In this document: in pieces, positions 54,515-62,910 of the stretch | Numbering within the stretch: the first letter of the stretch is position 1 | Layout of the letters: every line of letters starts with the position of its first letter | Assembly: GCA_025765615.1 (NCBI GenBank) | Contig: JAIVFJ010000098.1 | Location: 181,566-245,565, forward strand | Length of the DNA stretch: 64,000 bases | Source of the DNA: Zopfochytrium polystomum | Lineage: Eukaryota; Chytridiomycota; Chytridiomycetes; Chytridiales; Chytridiaceae | Direction: 5' to 3' | Made by a program: the position numbers and the translations under genes | Notes under the pieces: model-generated | What the model was told of the DNA's origin: nothing | The model's input: the letters and a program-made list of their open reading frames with translations, nothing else | Databases searched by the model: none

Positions 54515-55353
54515 AGTCCCTGCTGGGCCCTCCTTGTTTTCTCCTCTTGGCTCAGAGGACCCTTAGGAAGTGTCTCAACTGCATCCACTTGCATGGGTTC
54601 AGGAACTGTGAGAGCTTGAGGAACTGGGGTAGGTCTTGATGTAGTTCCTACTTGTCTTTGCTTCAGCCTCTTGGAGTAGAGTCTGTTGTCAATCTTGATG
54701 GCAAGGAGAATGTACTCTTCCAAGGTCTCAGGGATGTGCAGAGACTGGGAGAGCATGTCTTGGATAGACTCATGGAGACCATCATGGTACAGCTCCATCA
54801 GAGCTGCATCATTGTATCCAGAGTCTCTGGCTAGTTGCTTGAATTGGTTGGTGTAGGCCACACAAGATTGCTTTCCTTGCTTGATATGCTTGAGCTTGGA
54901 TCTTGCTGTCCAAGATGCGTAGGGGTCACCAAAGGTAGCATCCAGCCCCTCCCAGAGCTCTTGCAGGGTGGTGGGTGTGCTTGGGAGAGATCTGTACCAT
55001 GATTGAGCTTGACCAGACAGGAGGGTGCTTGTGAAAAGAACCTTGACTTGCTCACTGGGAAATCTTGAAGGTTGGAGAAGGATGACATTCTCCACAGTGG
55101 CCATGAAGTTCCTAAGGTCTTTGGCCAGCCCAGTGAACTTGTCAGGGCTGGGAACCTTGGGCTCTCTTGCTTGGTTGGCTTGAGGCAGGGGAAGAGCTTG
55201 ATGTTCTTGTTGGTGAAGTTGTTGTTGAAGCTGGTGCTGCTGGTGAAGGACTTGTTCTTGAAGTTGGTGTGTCTGTCTTGAGAGGGCTTGTAATTGGTCC
55301 ATCAAGGCTTGGAAGGCAGTTGCATCAGGGAAGGTGTTGTTTGGGTCAGACAT
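54430..55353 (-). CDS. Chromovirus gag
   Basis: 307 residues from ATG 55353, the first ATG after the LTR to give MSDPNNTFPDATAF, shared with copy 1. A Gln/His-rich segment (about residues 30-60, QLQEQVLHQQHQLQQQ) precedes a Ty3-type capsid domain (LQPSRFPSEQVKVLFTSTLL, QSWYRSLP, LWEGLDATFGDP, QFKQLARDSGYND) and a CCHC zinc knuckle CFYCGSKEHAVKDC near the C-terminus. An upstream in-frame extension exists but would start inside the LTR and is not expected to be used. Confidence 0.95.
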   Translation of the reverse strand: MSDPNNTFPDATAFQALMDQLQALSRQTHQLQEQVLHQQHQLQQQLHQQEHQALPLPQANQAREPKVPSPDKFTGLAKDLRNFMATVENVILLQPSRFPSEQVKVLFTSTLLSGQAQSWYRSLPSTPTTLQELWEGLDATFGDPYASWTARSKLKHIKQGKQSCVAYTNQFKQLARDSGYNDAALMELYHDGLHESIQDMLSQSLHIPETLEEYILLAIKIDNRLYSKRLKQRQVGTTSRPTPVPQALTVPEPMQVDAVETLPKGPLSQEEKTRRAQQGLCFYCGSKEHAVKDCPRKKHPNSQVQAH

Positions 55354-55378
55354 GATGGCAGAGAAGTGGGAGAGGGTG

Positions 55379-55389
55379 AAGTGAATTAT
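55379..55389 (-). other. Self-priming primer-binding site
   Basis: On the minus strand ATAATTCACTT lies 2 nt after the 5' LTR and is the exact complement of the 11-nt AAGTGAATTAT at 55472-55462 in the LTR. That block lies about 35 nt downstream of TATAAAA (55507-55501), where transcription should start. Tf1 of fission yeast primes minus-strand DNA with the first 11 nt of its own mRNA annealed next to the LTR. The match in length, position and element type supports the same mechanism. Confidence 0.82.
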
Positions 55390-55391
55390 GA

Positions 55392-55744
55392 TGTCAGGAA
55401 CAGGGCAGGACAGGACAAGGCAGACAAGGAACTGAGAGGAGTGATGATTGTATTGGAAACAATAATTCACTTGAGGGATGGGACAGGTCCCCCATCCCCC
55501 TTTTATACCTTTTGAGAGTGTTCCTTGTCAAGACTCCAAGAAAGTTCCAGAAAGAGCAATTAGTAATGCAATGATACCAATGATACCAATGACAACAAGA
55601 CAAGTCAGGAAAGCAAAGAAGGTTCCAGAAGGTTCCACAAGGTTCCATGAAGGAATGTTCTAGAAGGTTCCAGAAGGTTCCAGAAGGTTCCATGAAGGAA
55701 TGTTCTAGAAGGTTCCAGAGGTTTCCAGAGGGTGATTCATAACA
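55392..55744 (-). mobile_element. 5' LTR of the full chromovirus
   Basis: 353 bp, TGTTATGAATCACC...CTGTTCCTGACA on the minus strand. TATA box at 55501-55507 and predicted RNA start at about 55472. Confidence 0.97.
55618..55715 (-). promoter_or_regulatory. Heat-shock-element array in 5' LTR
   Basis: GAA and TTC trinucleotides alternate at exact 5-bp spacing: four at 55618-55635, eight at 55653-55690 and four at 55698-55715. This is the ideal target of trimeric heat shock factor. The array lies 110-210 bp upstream of the TATA box. It is present in all six family-A LTRs in the window with different unit numbers. Regulation by heat is inference. Confidence 0.72.
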
Positions 55745-55749
55745 CTCAC

Positions 55750-56165
55750 AGTTTCTCAACTGCCACATTGTTGTTCTGTAGCCAACACACAGCCACACTT
55801 TGCCCAGGCACCCACACCTTTGGGGAGGAGAGGCTGCTGTGAAACATGAGTGAATTGGGGTTCCCACTGCACAGTGCGCACCAGCCATAAAAAACGAATG
55901 GAGTGGGGTCACTGATTCTCATTTCCCTTGACCCTTCCTTCAGAGACCCAACAAATATAGCACAGCAGCAGTGGCACCACACTGCACCAAACACCAGGGA
56001 GGACAAGGGAGTCACGTGTTGGACTTCTTTGGTGATTGGTCCTTTTCTTGCTTTTGATGGAAACGTGAGAGGAGTGGAGAAACAAAAAGACCAAGAAAAG
56101 TTTGCAAGGACATGTCCAATGTAATTCACAGTTTACAGATACCGCAGGAGCTTGCAGCACCACCT
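55750..56165. other. Non-coding stretch between chromovirus and tRNA-Gly
   Basis: No gene recognised. Confidence 0.4.
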
Positions 56166-56236
56166 TGCAACAGCCGGGAATCGGACCCGGGTCTACCGCG
56201 TGGCAGGCGATAATTCTACCACTGAACCACTGTTGC
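56166..56236 (-). tRNA. tRNA-Gly(GCC)
   Basis: Identical to the gene at 31940-32010 across the mature tRNA; the flanks differ. Confidence 0.95.
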
Positions 56237-56655
56237 GCTGGATGTGTTAATGTCGTTTCACATTGATTAGTAAATCTACTTATAGGTACTGGAGAAAAAG
56301 TTTCTTTGCAGTGTTGCTAGAAGAACACCAGGGTCCCAGAATGAGCCCTCATTCCATGGCCCCACCAGTGTCCTTTGCTTACAAGAAATTTGATTGGTGT
56401 GTGTATCAGTTGCAGCACTTGCGCAACACATCTCTGCAAGATGGCTGCAGCCAATCATGCATCAAACTCTACCAGCCACAAGAATATTTAAAAGCAGCTT
56501 GACTGAAGGAATAAGCAAACAACACAGGTGCGTAAACAAAGGCAAACTATGTGATCAGACACAACAATCACTGTAAGCACAGTAACACCAACCTCATGAA
56601 GATCTTCAAAATCCAATTGTGAGCGCAATCAGTAAAAGCAGCTTTGACTAGCCAT

Positions 56656-56738
56656 TGCGCTGACCGGGAATTGAAACCGGGGCTGATGCTATCTCCCAAG
56701 GGTGGAAGGCGTCTATTTTACCACTAAACTACCAGCGC
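56656..56738 (-). tRNA. tRNA-Gly(TCC) with intron
   Basis: Acceptor GCGCTGG/TCAGCGC, D-arm GTTTAGTGGTAAAAT, anticodon loop CTTCCA followed by about 13 nt of intron, anticodon stem GACGC/GCATC with one mismatch, and T-arm CCCGGTTTCAATTCCCGG. Confidence 0.8.
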
Positions 56739-57261
56739 CCTTTTATGTTACTTGGGATTGTTGTTGCAGTACACATCCTGTTGCCAACCAACGCCAAGCA
56801 TCACGTTCCTTCCAATGTTTGCCACCATTGGCAGCACTTTAGCCAGCCATCTGACCCATAGTTAGGAGCTCAAAAGCGCTTGTTCATACAGGTTTGACAA
56901 ATGGCCAATGCCACCAGTGCCAAAGTCATGCAAACAACAAACTGGAATCAACAGAAGGTCCTTGGAGGCAGAATGAGGAGCTCTACTGAGGATGGAGGTG
57001 GAGCAGCTCAGGTTCCAAAATCAATACAATTTCGCTATTTGTGACAAAAAGGGCCTTAACGGTATTGAGTTGTGTAGTAGCTCAGTGGTGATGGCACAGC
57101 CGAATCTGTGCGCTGACCCAGAGCCCAGCAGAGGAGCGGCAGTGTGAGCACCTCCCCTGGGCCCCCCAGGAGAACAATCTTCCTGCCATATGTCTGTACA
57201 GAATTGCCATTTCTCCTTTAAAGGAGAAAGTGCTCCGACCAGCCAGTGGAAGGGAATGGGG
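56739..57261. other. Non-coding stretch, nothing recognised
   Basis: A D-arm-like GTAGCTCAGTGGT near 57075 is not part of a foldable tRNA. No gene. Confidence 0.4.
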
Positions 57262-57375
57262 TGCTCTGGGTGAGAGTCAAACTCACGACCTTCGGATGAC
57301 TGAGTGGAGGAGCACCTGTGCAACCAGGTGTGTCATGTATGAGACCGACGCTTTAACCAACTAAGCCACCAGAGC
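57262..57375 (-). tRNA. tRNA-Met(CAT), elongator, with long intron
   Basis: Acceptor GCTCTGG/CCAGAGC, D-arm GCTTAGTTGGTTAAAGC, anticodon loop CTCATA followed by an intron of about 40 nt, anticodon stem TCGG/CCGA, and T-arm GTGAGTTTGACTCTCAC. The intron is the longest among the tRNAs here. Confidence 0.85.
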
Positions 57376-57506
57376 CATCAAACAAGTGGGTGCACTTCAT
57401 GTGTTGTTGTGTGCCTGCCATTTTCTCCCTTGTTTTAGTGGAACATGGCTGGAGGATTCTCCTCATGCCACGCAATCACGATGCAAGTTTTGTTAGTTTT
57501 TGCTAT

Positions 57507-57578
57507 TCCCAGATCGTCTAACGGTCAAGATTCCGCCCTTTCACGCCGGCGATCGGGGTTCGATTCCCCGTCTGGGAG
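57507..57578 (+). tRNA. tRNA-Glu(TTC)
   Basis: Acceptor TCCCAGA/TCTGGGA, D-arm GTCTAACGGTCAAGAT, anticodon loop CTTTCAC and T-arm CGGGGTTCGATTCCCCG. Confidence 0.94.
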
Positions 57579-58502
57579 CCATCAGTTGGACGGAGCTTCC
57601 ACTTCCAGGCTCAGACTCCAGTCCTGAACTGGCTTGGCTTTCACTTGACTGCCACTGGCTCCTTTTTTTCTGCTAAGTCACTTCAAATTGTTTCTGTGCT
57701 TTTTTCCTAGGATCTGATTTTGTTAGAAATTGAATACTCCATCACACAAGCCAGTTGACGTGAATGAACAAACAGGAAAAGTGATTGTTGGTGCAAATTT
57801 CAGACCCTGTCCATCCCACAATCAACCCACCTCTGCAGTATTTCACCAGGCACGCCCCATGGATCCTTACTCAGGTGCCTGCTTTAGAAGCAGGAAATGT
57901 AAAGCCACCTCTGAATCAGTCTCATCTGGACCTGTTGCATGCACTCTCTGGCATAGGTGTGAGAATCTCCTACTTCTCCTGGCAGACCATGGAGCGTGGC
58001 GCTCCAGGACAATCCCTCTGGAGAACAGGTCGAGACAAAGTGTGGGGCTTGACAGCTGGGCGTGAGGAAGCAGCACTGTGTGTGGCGGCAATCAAGCAGG
58101 ATGCAATGGTGTTGTGGCAACTGCAATGGCAAAGCAGCAGTGATGCAGCAACATAAATCCTCCTTGAGCTGACAGGGACGCTCTCTATGAGCTCAAATTT
58201 TTGGACGCCCCTTTCTCCTCTGCCACTTAAAAATTCCCAAACTGACAAAAAGCACAAGCACACTTAGGCAAGCTGGTGCTTTCCAACTTGGCACCATTTC
58301 TTTTCATGAAAACAAACCAGGAGAATCACCTTTTTGGATGATTTAAATTTTGTGTTGGGCCATTGGCAAGCCAAAGCCAGGGACTGAAGTTGTCTGTGGA
58401 TCAGTGCAATATCAGGCTGCTGCTGCACATCCAGGTTTGGAGCTGCCTGCAAGTGGGACTGGTAAGTACCAATTGAAAGTGGCCTATTGGACAGGAGGCA
58501 CA
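57579..58502. other. Non-coding stretch, nothing recognised
   Basis: Overlapping short frames in all phases (57730-58160) without domain features. Confidence 0.4.
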
Positions 58503-58584
58503 GACAACGTGGCCGAGCGGTTAAGGCGACAGACTAGAAATCTGTTACGGTTTCCGTGCGCAGGTTCGAGTCCTGCCGTTGTCG
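58503..58584 (+). tRNA. tRNA-Ser(AGA)
   Basis: Same body as tRNA-Ser(CGA) at 36473. Anticodon arm AGACTAGAAATCT, a different variable arm (TACGGTTTCCGTGC) and T-arm GCAGGTTCGAGTCCTGC. Confidence 0.95.
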
Positions 58585-59120
58585 GACAGAGTGTTGCATA
58601 ACCAGCTTGCTTGGCTCCTCTGTTGCAGTTATTGCCTTAGTTGCGCATAAAGTTGTGTGGGTGGCAGGTTAGATCTGCTCTTTTTGGATGCAGCTAGTTG
58701 GGTGCAGTTAGCCCCAAAGCACCAGAATGCAGCTGCCCTTGCAGATGTGGGAGGCCTGGCCAAAGTTAGCTTGTATGCCACGCGTGCAGAAATAAAACAT
58801 ACGTACCAGATATTCATTTTGCCTGGGAATCCACCCATATCTGAGCAAAAAAAAAAAAACAAGCTCATATCTGCCTCATCTGTATGTGCCTGTGTTTTAA
58901 AGAGGATACAGATATTCCCCTTTGATCAGGATCTTGGATTATGCTTCTCTGGACCTGATGCAGCAGGGGCTCTGTATTTCATACTGCAGAAGATCTTGGG
59001 AATGGGATTGGGGTAACTGGGATTGCATTTTAGCGCTGAGAGGTTGATTTGACTTAAAGAGTCATGCGTTTGGAAGTCCTAAGATAGCGATGGAAGCATA
59101 CAAGCCAAAGGCGCTAATGT
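58585..59120. other. Non-coding stretch, nothing recognised
   Basis: The plus-strand frame 58657-59016 has no recognised domain and ends among tRNA genes; judged unlikely to be a gene. Confidence 0.35.
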
Positions 59121-59193
59121 GGGTGTGTGGCAAAATGGTTACCGCGCTTGACTACAAATCAAGAGATTCCAGGTTTGACCCCTGGCACGCTCG
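59121..59193 (+). tRNA. tRNA with ACA anticodon on an Arg-type body
   Basis: Acceptor GGGTGTG/CACGCTC, D-arm GGCAAAATGGTTACCGC, anticodon arm CTTGACTACAAATCAAG and T-arm CCAGGTTTGACCCCTGG. All stems pair. The body follows eukaryotic tRNA-Arg(ACG), where the loop would read CTACGAA, but here it reads CTACAAA, giving ACA, which would read the Cys codon TGT. Cys already has a standard tRNA at 44312. Either an anticodon-mutated tRNA-Arg or a tRNA pseudogene with intact folding. Confidence 0.75.
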
Positions 59194-59326
59194 TGTCACT
59201 CTGTCTGCAATGGGCAGATTGTGAGACTTTTCATGGCCTGTGGGTATGGTGTCAGCCTCAATTGACGGTCAAGTACCCAGTTTCTAGGTTGCAGCGCAGA
59301 GGTTGAGGCACTTCTGAAAAAAGCAT

Positions 59327-59398
59327 GGGGCTTTGGTCTAGGGGTATGATTCCTTCTTAGGGTGGAGGAGGTCCCGGGTTCAAGTCCCGGAAGCCCCC
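59327..59398 (+). tRNA. tRNA-Pro(AGG)
   Basis: Acceptor GGGGCTT/AAGCCCC, D-arm GGTCTAGGGGTATGATT, anticodon loop TTAGGGT and T-arm CCCGGGTTCAAGTCCCGG. Confidence 0.93.
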
Positions 59399-59652
59399 AG
59401 TGCCTCTAATTCCACCCTGTGGACTTGGATGGTGTGAAGCCACTCAGGTGGAGAATCTTTATAGACTGCTGCGCTCACTAGTTGTTGTTGCCAGTGACAA
59501 GGGGGGGAAAGAGAGAAGTGAGCAGACCATGTAGGGATTGGAAGGCCACCAGCTGGGAACTTGTGCATGGAAACACAAGCAATCGAGAATGCACCACACC
59601 CAACTGCCCACAGCCACATCCACTTGACTTGACCAACAGGCTTTATCACATG

Positions 59653-59730
59653 TGTAAACAGTCTACTCTGAGTGGCAAGTGGAAGGAGTGAATGAAGTGG
59701 AGATGTGTGCTTGTTGGTAGTCCTTCTCCC
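59653..59730 (+). mobile_element. Family-B LTR 5' fragment abutting a family-A LTR
   Basis: TGTAAACAGTCTACTCTGAG through TAGTCCTTCTCCC, then directly the family-A LTR. The rest of family B (CAACTTGGAGAG...) is missing on the far side. Confidence 0.85.
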
Positions 59731-60083
59731 TGTTATGAATCACCCTCTGGAAACCTCTGGAACCTTCCAGAACATTCCTTCATGGAACCTTCTGGAACCT
59801 TCTGGAACCTTCCAGAACATTCCTTCATGGAACCTTGTGGAACCTTCTGGAACCTTCTTTGCTTTCCTGACTTGTCTTGTTGTCATTGGTATCATTGGTA
59901 TCATTGCATTACTAATTGCTCTTTCTGGAACTTTCTTGGAGTCTTGACAAGGAACACTCTCAAAAGGTATAAAAGGGGGATGGGGGACCTGTCCCATCCC
60001 TCAAGTGAATTATTGTTTCCAATACAATCATCACTCCTCTCAGTTCCTTGTCTGCCTTGTCCTGTCCTGCCCTGTTCCTGACA
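59731..60083 (+). mobile_element. Solo LTR family A at the inverted-duplication boundary
   Basis: 353 bp, identical by eye to the chromovirus 3' LTR at 50757-51109. Its left flank is CTCCC (in family B) and its right flank is GTGAG, the complement of the CTCAC target site at 50752. The two flanks therefore come from different insertion sites. Confidence 0.95.
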
Positions 60084-60579
60084 GTGAGAGATTGGCTCAG
60101 CAGGCAACTGGCAGACTGGCCTGCAGGAGCTGCCACAGTGTTGATGCAGAAGCAGCCAAAGCGGCAAGGTTTCTGATACCATGAGATCTTTTCTATTTCT
60201 CATTGGTGATGAAAAAGGCCGCAGTGTTGGGGAAAATAAACGGAAAGGAAAAGCATTTGTAAGTACAAAAAAGGAAGTGTAATCCTCTTCTACAGCAGGG
60301 GAATTTGCTCAGCCATACCATTGTTCTGAATCACAGGAATCGTGCCTGCATAACTTAATCTCCCTCTTTTACAATACTGGCAGTGGCAAGTCCTGGAGTT
60401 CCTGGAGTATCCAAGGCTCAAGCTCGTACACGTGCCAGCACCGCTGTACAGCAACTGGATGATTGGGCTAAAGCAGGTTGCCCTTGAAACTTTCCCCTCA
60501 GTATCATCTGAGGATCATTTAGGAGGACAAAGTTGCAAGCCATCCAGTTGCGTGCTCGCCACAGAAACTCTCAACTCTA

Positions 60580-60651
60580 CTCCCAGTCCGGAAATTGAAC
60601 CCGGGTCTACCCCGTGACAGGGGGTGATACTAGCCACTATACTAACTGGGA
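60580..60651 (-). tRNA. tRNA-Asp(GTC), right-arm copy
   Basis: Same sequence as 50189-50260 in reverse orientation. Confidence 0.9.
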
Positions 60652-61137
60652 CTGCACTATTCGCTCACACTTGTATTTACAATTTCTATAGAGATTTTAG
60701 GATCTCAGGTTTCTGTAAAATTTTCCAACCAACAGCTGAAGCCCTTGTTGCCAATAGCCCACTTCATGCCCTGTTGGAAATTACTTCTTGATTGGCTGGC
60801 TCCACTTATCATCTGAGGTCCCTTTCAAGGTGCTGGAACCAAAAATCCAAACAAAGGATATCTGTAATGCTCCAGTGGCGCTATGGCACCCATCACATGG
60901 GTGTGACAGATATGTGGTACAATAAGAATCCAGTGTTTGTCTCATGATCAGTTTAGGATACTGATATCCCTGCACACACCATGCTTATCAGCTCTGTTGA
61001 CCTTTAGGGTTGATTCTGCAAAAAGCAGAAACAAGGTATCTATCATGGAAAACCATTGTGCAGTTTGCTGAAATTTGTTTTGTGTTGCCAACACCCACAC
61101 AGCCACAACCAAGAACACCTTTGGGCTGGCCTTTTCA

Positions 61138-61312
61138 TATTAGGCAGAACTGACTGGTTAGCAGCAAGAGGCACAAGACAGAGCTGAACCTATTGTGGCT
61201 GTCAGTTATTGTGATACACTGGCTTGCACTGTTGACAAAGACTCCAAGTATAGTGGAGCAGAAACCCAGCGAAAACAGTTTTCCACCTCCTCCACTCAAG
61301 CAGATAGTGTCC
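61138..61312 (-). mobile_element. Family-B LTR 3' part, right-arm copy
   Basis: Mirror of 49528-49702. Confidence 0.75.
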
Positions 61313-61750
61313 CTGCTACGTAAGAACGTAAGACACAAATGCATTGGTTGGATAAGGGTCAACATAGCATTGCAAAAGCGCAATCTCCGTAGCACCTACT
61401 GACTACTGATGGTTGTCAGCATGGACACCCTTAGCACGTTGAATCAATTCCGTGATGTTATCACTCCACTGGTTCCTCTGAATTGGATTTTTTTTTCAGG
61501 ATTATATCAGGAAATGGACTCTTTTGACCTAACCTAACTGAGCCCCCAAGCCTTAAACTACACACCTTTGTTGTCAACTGCATGACCATTCTTGGCATTC
61601 GACGTATATCCAGCTGCACAGCCAATTGCTACGGCCCATGCCCTCCCCCTTACCTTATCTTGGACTGCCTTCAGACACTGAGTATTGTCACTGGTACTTG
61701 TGCAAAAACCTCACAAGTCAGAGGACCAGTTTGCAGCCCATCTGCAAGCT

Positions 61751-61796
61751 CCGACCATAGCTCAGTTGGAAGAGCGCATGACTGCTGCAGGGAGGA
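61751..61796 (+). pseudogene. tRNA 5' half, right-arm copy
   Basis: Mirror of 49044-49090. Confidence 0.65.
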
Positions 61797-62222
61797 CATA
61801 TTTTTTGCGAACATCGAAGCTTGTGATATAGAACGGAAAATACTTTATCCAATCCTGAGCCACATGTGGCACATCTTGACAGAACTTTTGGGGGTTCTGC
61901 AGTGTCTCTCTATTTTTTCAGGCAAAATTCATAATACTTGATCCTTTTGTGTTGATTGCGGATGTGCTACCGCATTGGCAAGTCTGTTCATTTTGGAGCC
62001 ATCCTCCTAAACTTGGCTGGTGCATGCAGTATAACCCAACATGCACAACAGTTGTGAGCCTCGCACCAGCACCTATTCCTTGCAGGGTTTTGGCAGAGTT
62101 TCAGAGTTTATGACCTGTACTGCAACCTTTGTTAAAATATTGCAAATCCATCATCCTTGTGATTCAATTGTGCTCAATTTTGTGCGTGCATGTAGAATAA
62201 TTGCATGTCACCATTGGTCCTG

Positions 62223-62295
62223 GGGGAATTAGCTCAAATGGTAGAGCGCTCGCTTAGCATGCGAGAGGCACGGGGATCGATACCCCGATTCTCCA
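62223..62295 (+). tRNA. tRNA-Ala(AGC), right-arm copy
   Basis: Same mature sequence as 48544-48616. Confidence 0.95.
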
Positions 62296-62817
62296 CGTTC
62301 TTGGGCCCTTTTTGGGGTGTCAGATCGAGTGCTTCTCCTCTGTGTGCATGAAGAAGTTTCAGCAGCACACAAGGCTAGGCCCTTTATGTGCAAGGATTAA
62401 TTGTGGTGGCACTGAGGTTGTTTTACATGGTAATTGATGGTAATTGATGGTAATTGATGGTGGACTGCCAGTACCTATTCCTTCAGATCTCTGGTAGATT
62501 TTCCTTTGTGTGATCCAGGGATTCCCCATTCTTTCCCACCAGTTTCAATAGCAATCTTCAAGTGGTGCACAACACCTTGATTTTATTTTATTTTATTTTA
62601 TTTTTATTTTTTCTTCCCCATTTTTTCCATTTTTTCCCTATTTTTTGTGCTCTGTTGGAACTGACAGGCCACGTTGGCACCAAAGGAGAAGTTTGTGCAC
62701 CAAGCAGCCTAATGGTGCTTGCTGCTCAGAGATTAGGAGTGAGTGTTTGGGGTTGTTGATGAACATTGTGGACCAGCACAGCGTGTTCCAAAGGGGCAGG
62801 AATTTTAAGCTCATCAA

Positions 62818-62910
62818 TGCCTTCTACCAGAATTGAACTGGTGACCTTCTCCTTCCACTTAGGAATGCTGTGCTACTAGGGAGACGCTCTGCCAACTGAG
62901 CCAAGAAGGC
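62818..62910 (-). tRNA. tRNA-Thr(AGT) with intron, right-arm copy
   Basis: Same sequence, intron included, as 47930-48022. Confidence 0.88.

Larger units (their letters stand above)
50757..55744 (-). mobile_element. Full-length chromovirus (Ty3/gypsy, Tf1/sushi-like), family A
   Basis: 4988 bp with 353-bp LTRs (5' LTR 55392-55744, 3' LTR 50757-51109) and a perfect 5-bp target duplication CTCAC (50752-50756, 55745-55749). LTRs differ at two positions, both G/A changes in the GAA/TTC array (about 0.6%), so insertion is recent or the LTRs were homogenised. Order on the minus strand: LTR, self-priming site, gag, -1 frameshift signal, pol with protease, RT, RNase H, integrase and chromodomain, polypurine tract, LTR. 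The gag and pol frames are open. However, the start of the RT (finger region before VKKKDGG) and part of the preceding linker are missing relative to copy 1, so the element is probably not autonomous. Confidence 0.97.

Noticed and set aside
55354..55470. Upstream in-frame extension of gag (39 residues)
   Set aside because: It would start inside the LTR next to the predicted RNA start. The conserved start in both copies is the ATG at 55353.
57060..57140. Possible tRNA starting GTGTAGTAGCTCAGTGGTG
   Set aside because: Only a D-arm-like stretch; no matching anticodon stem, T-arm or acceptor.
57730..58263. Five overlapping frames of about 75-125 residues
   Set aside because: Mutually exclusive frames without domain features in tRNA-rich non-coding DNA.
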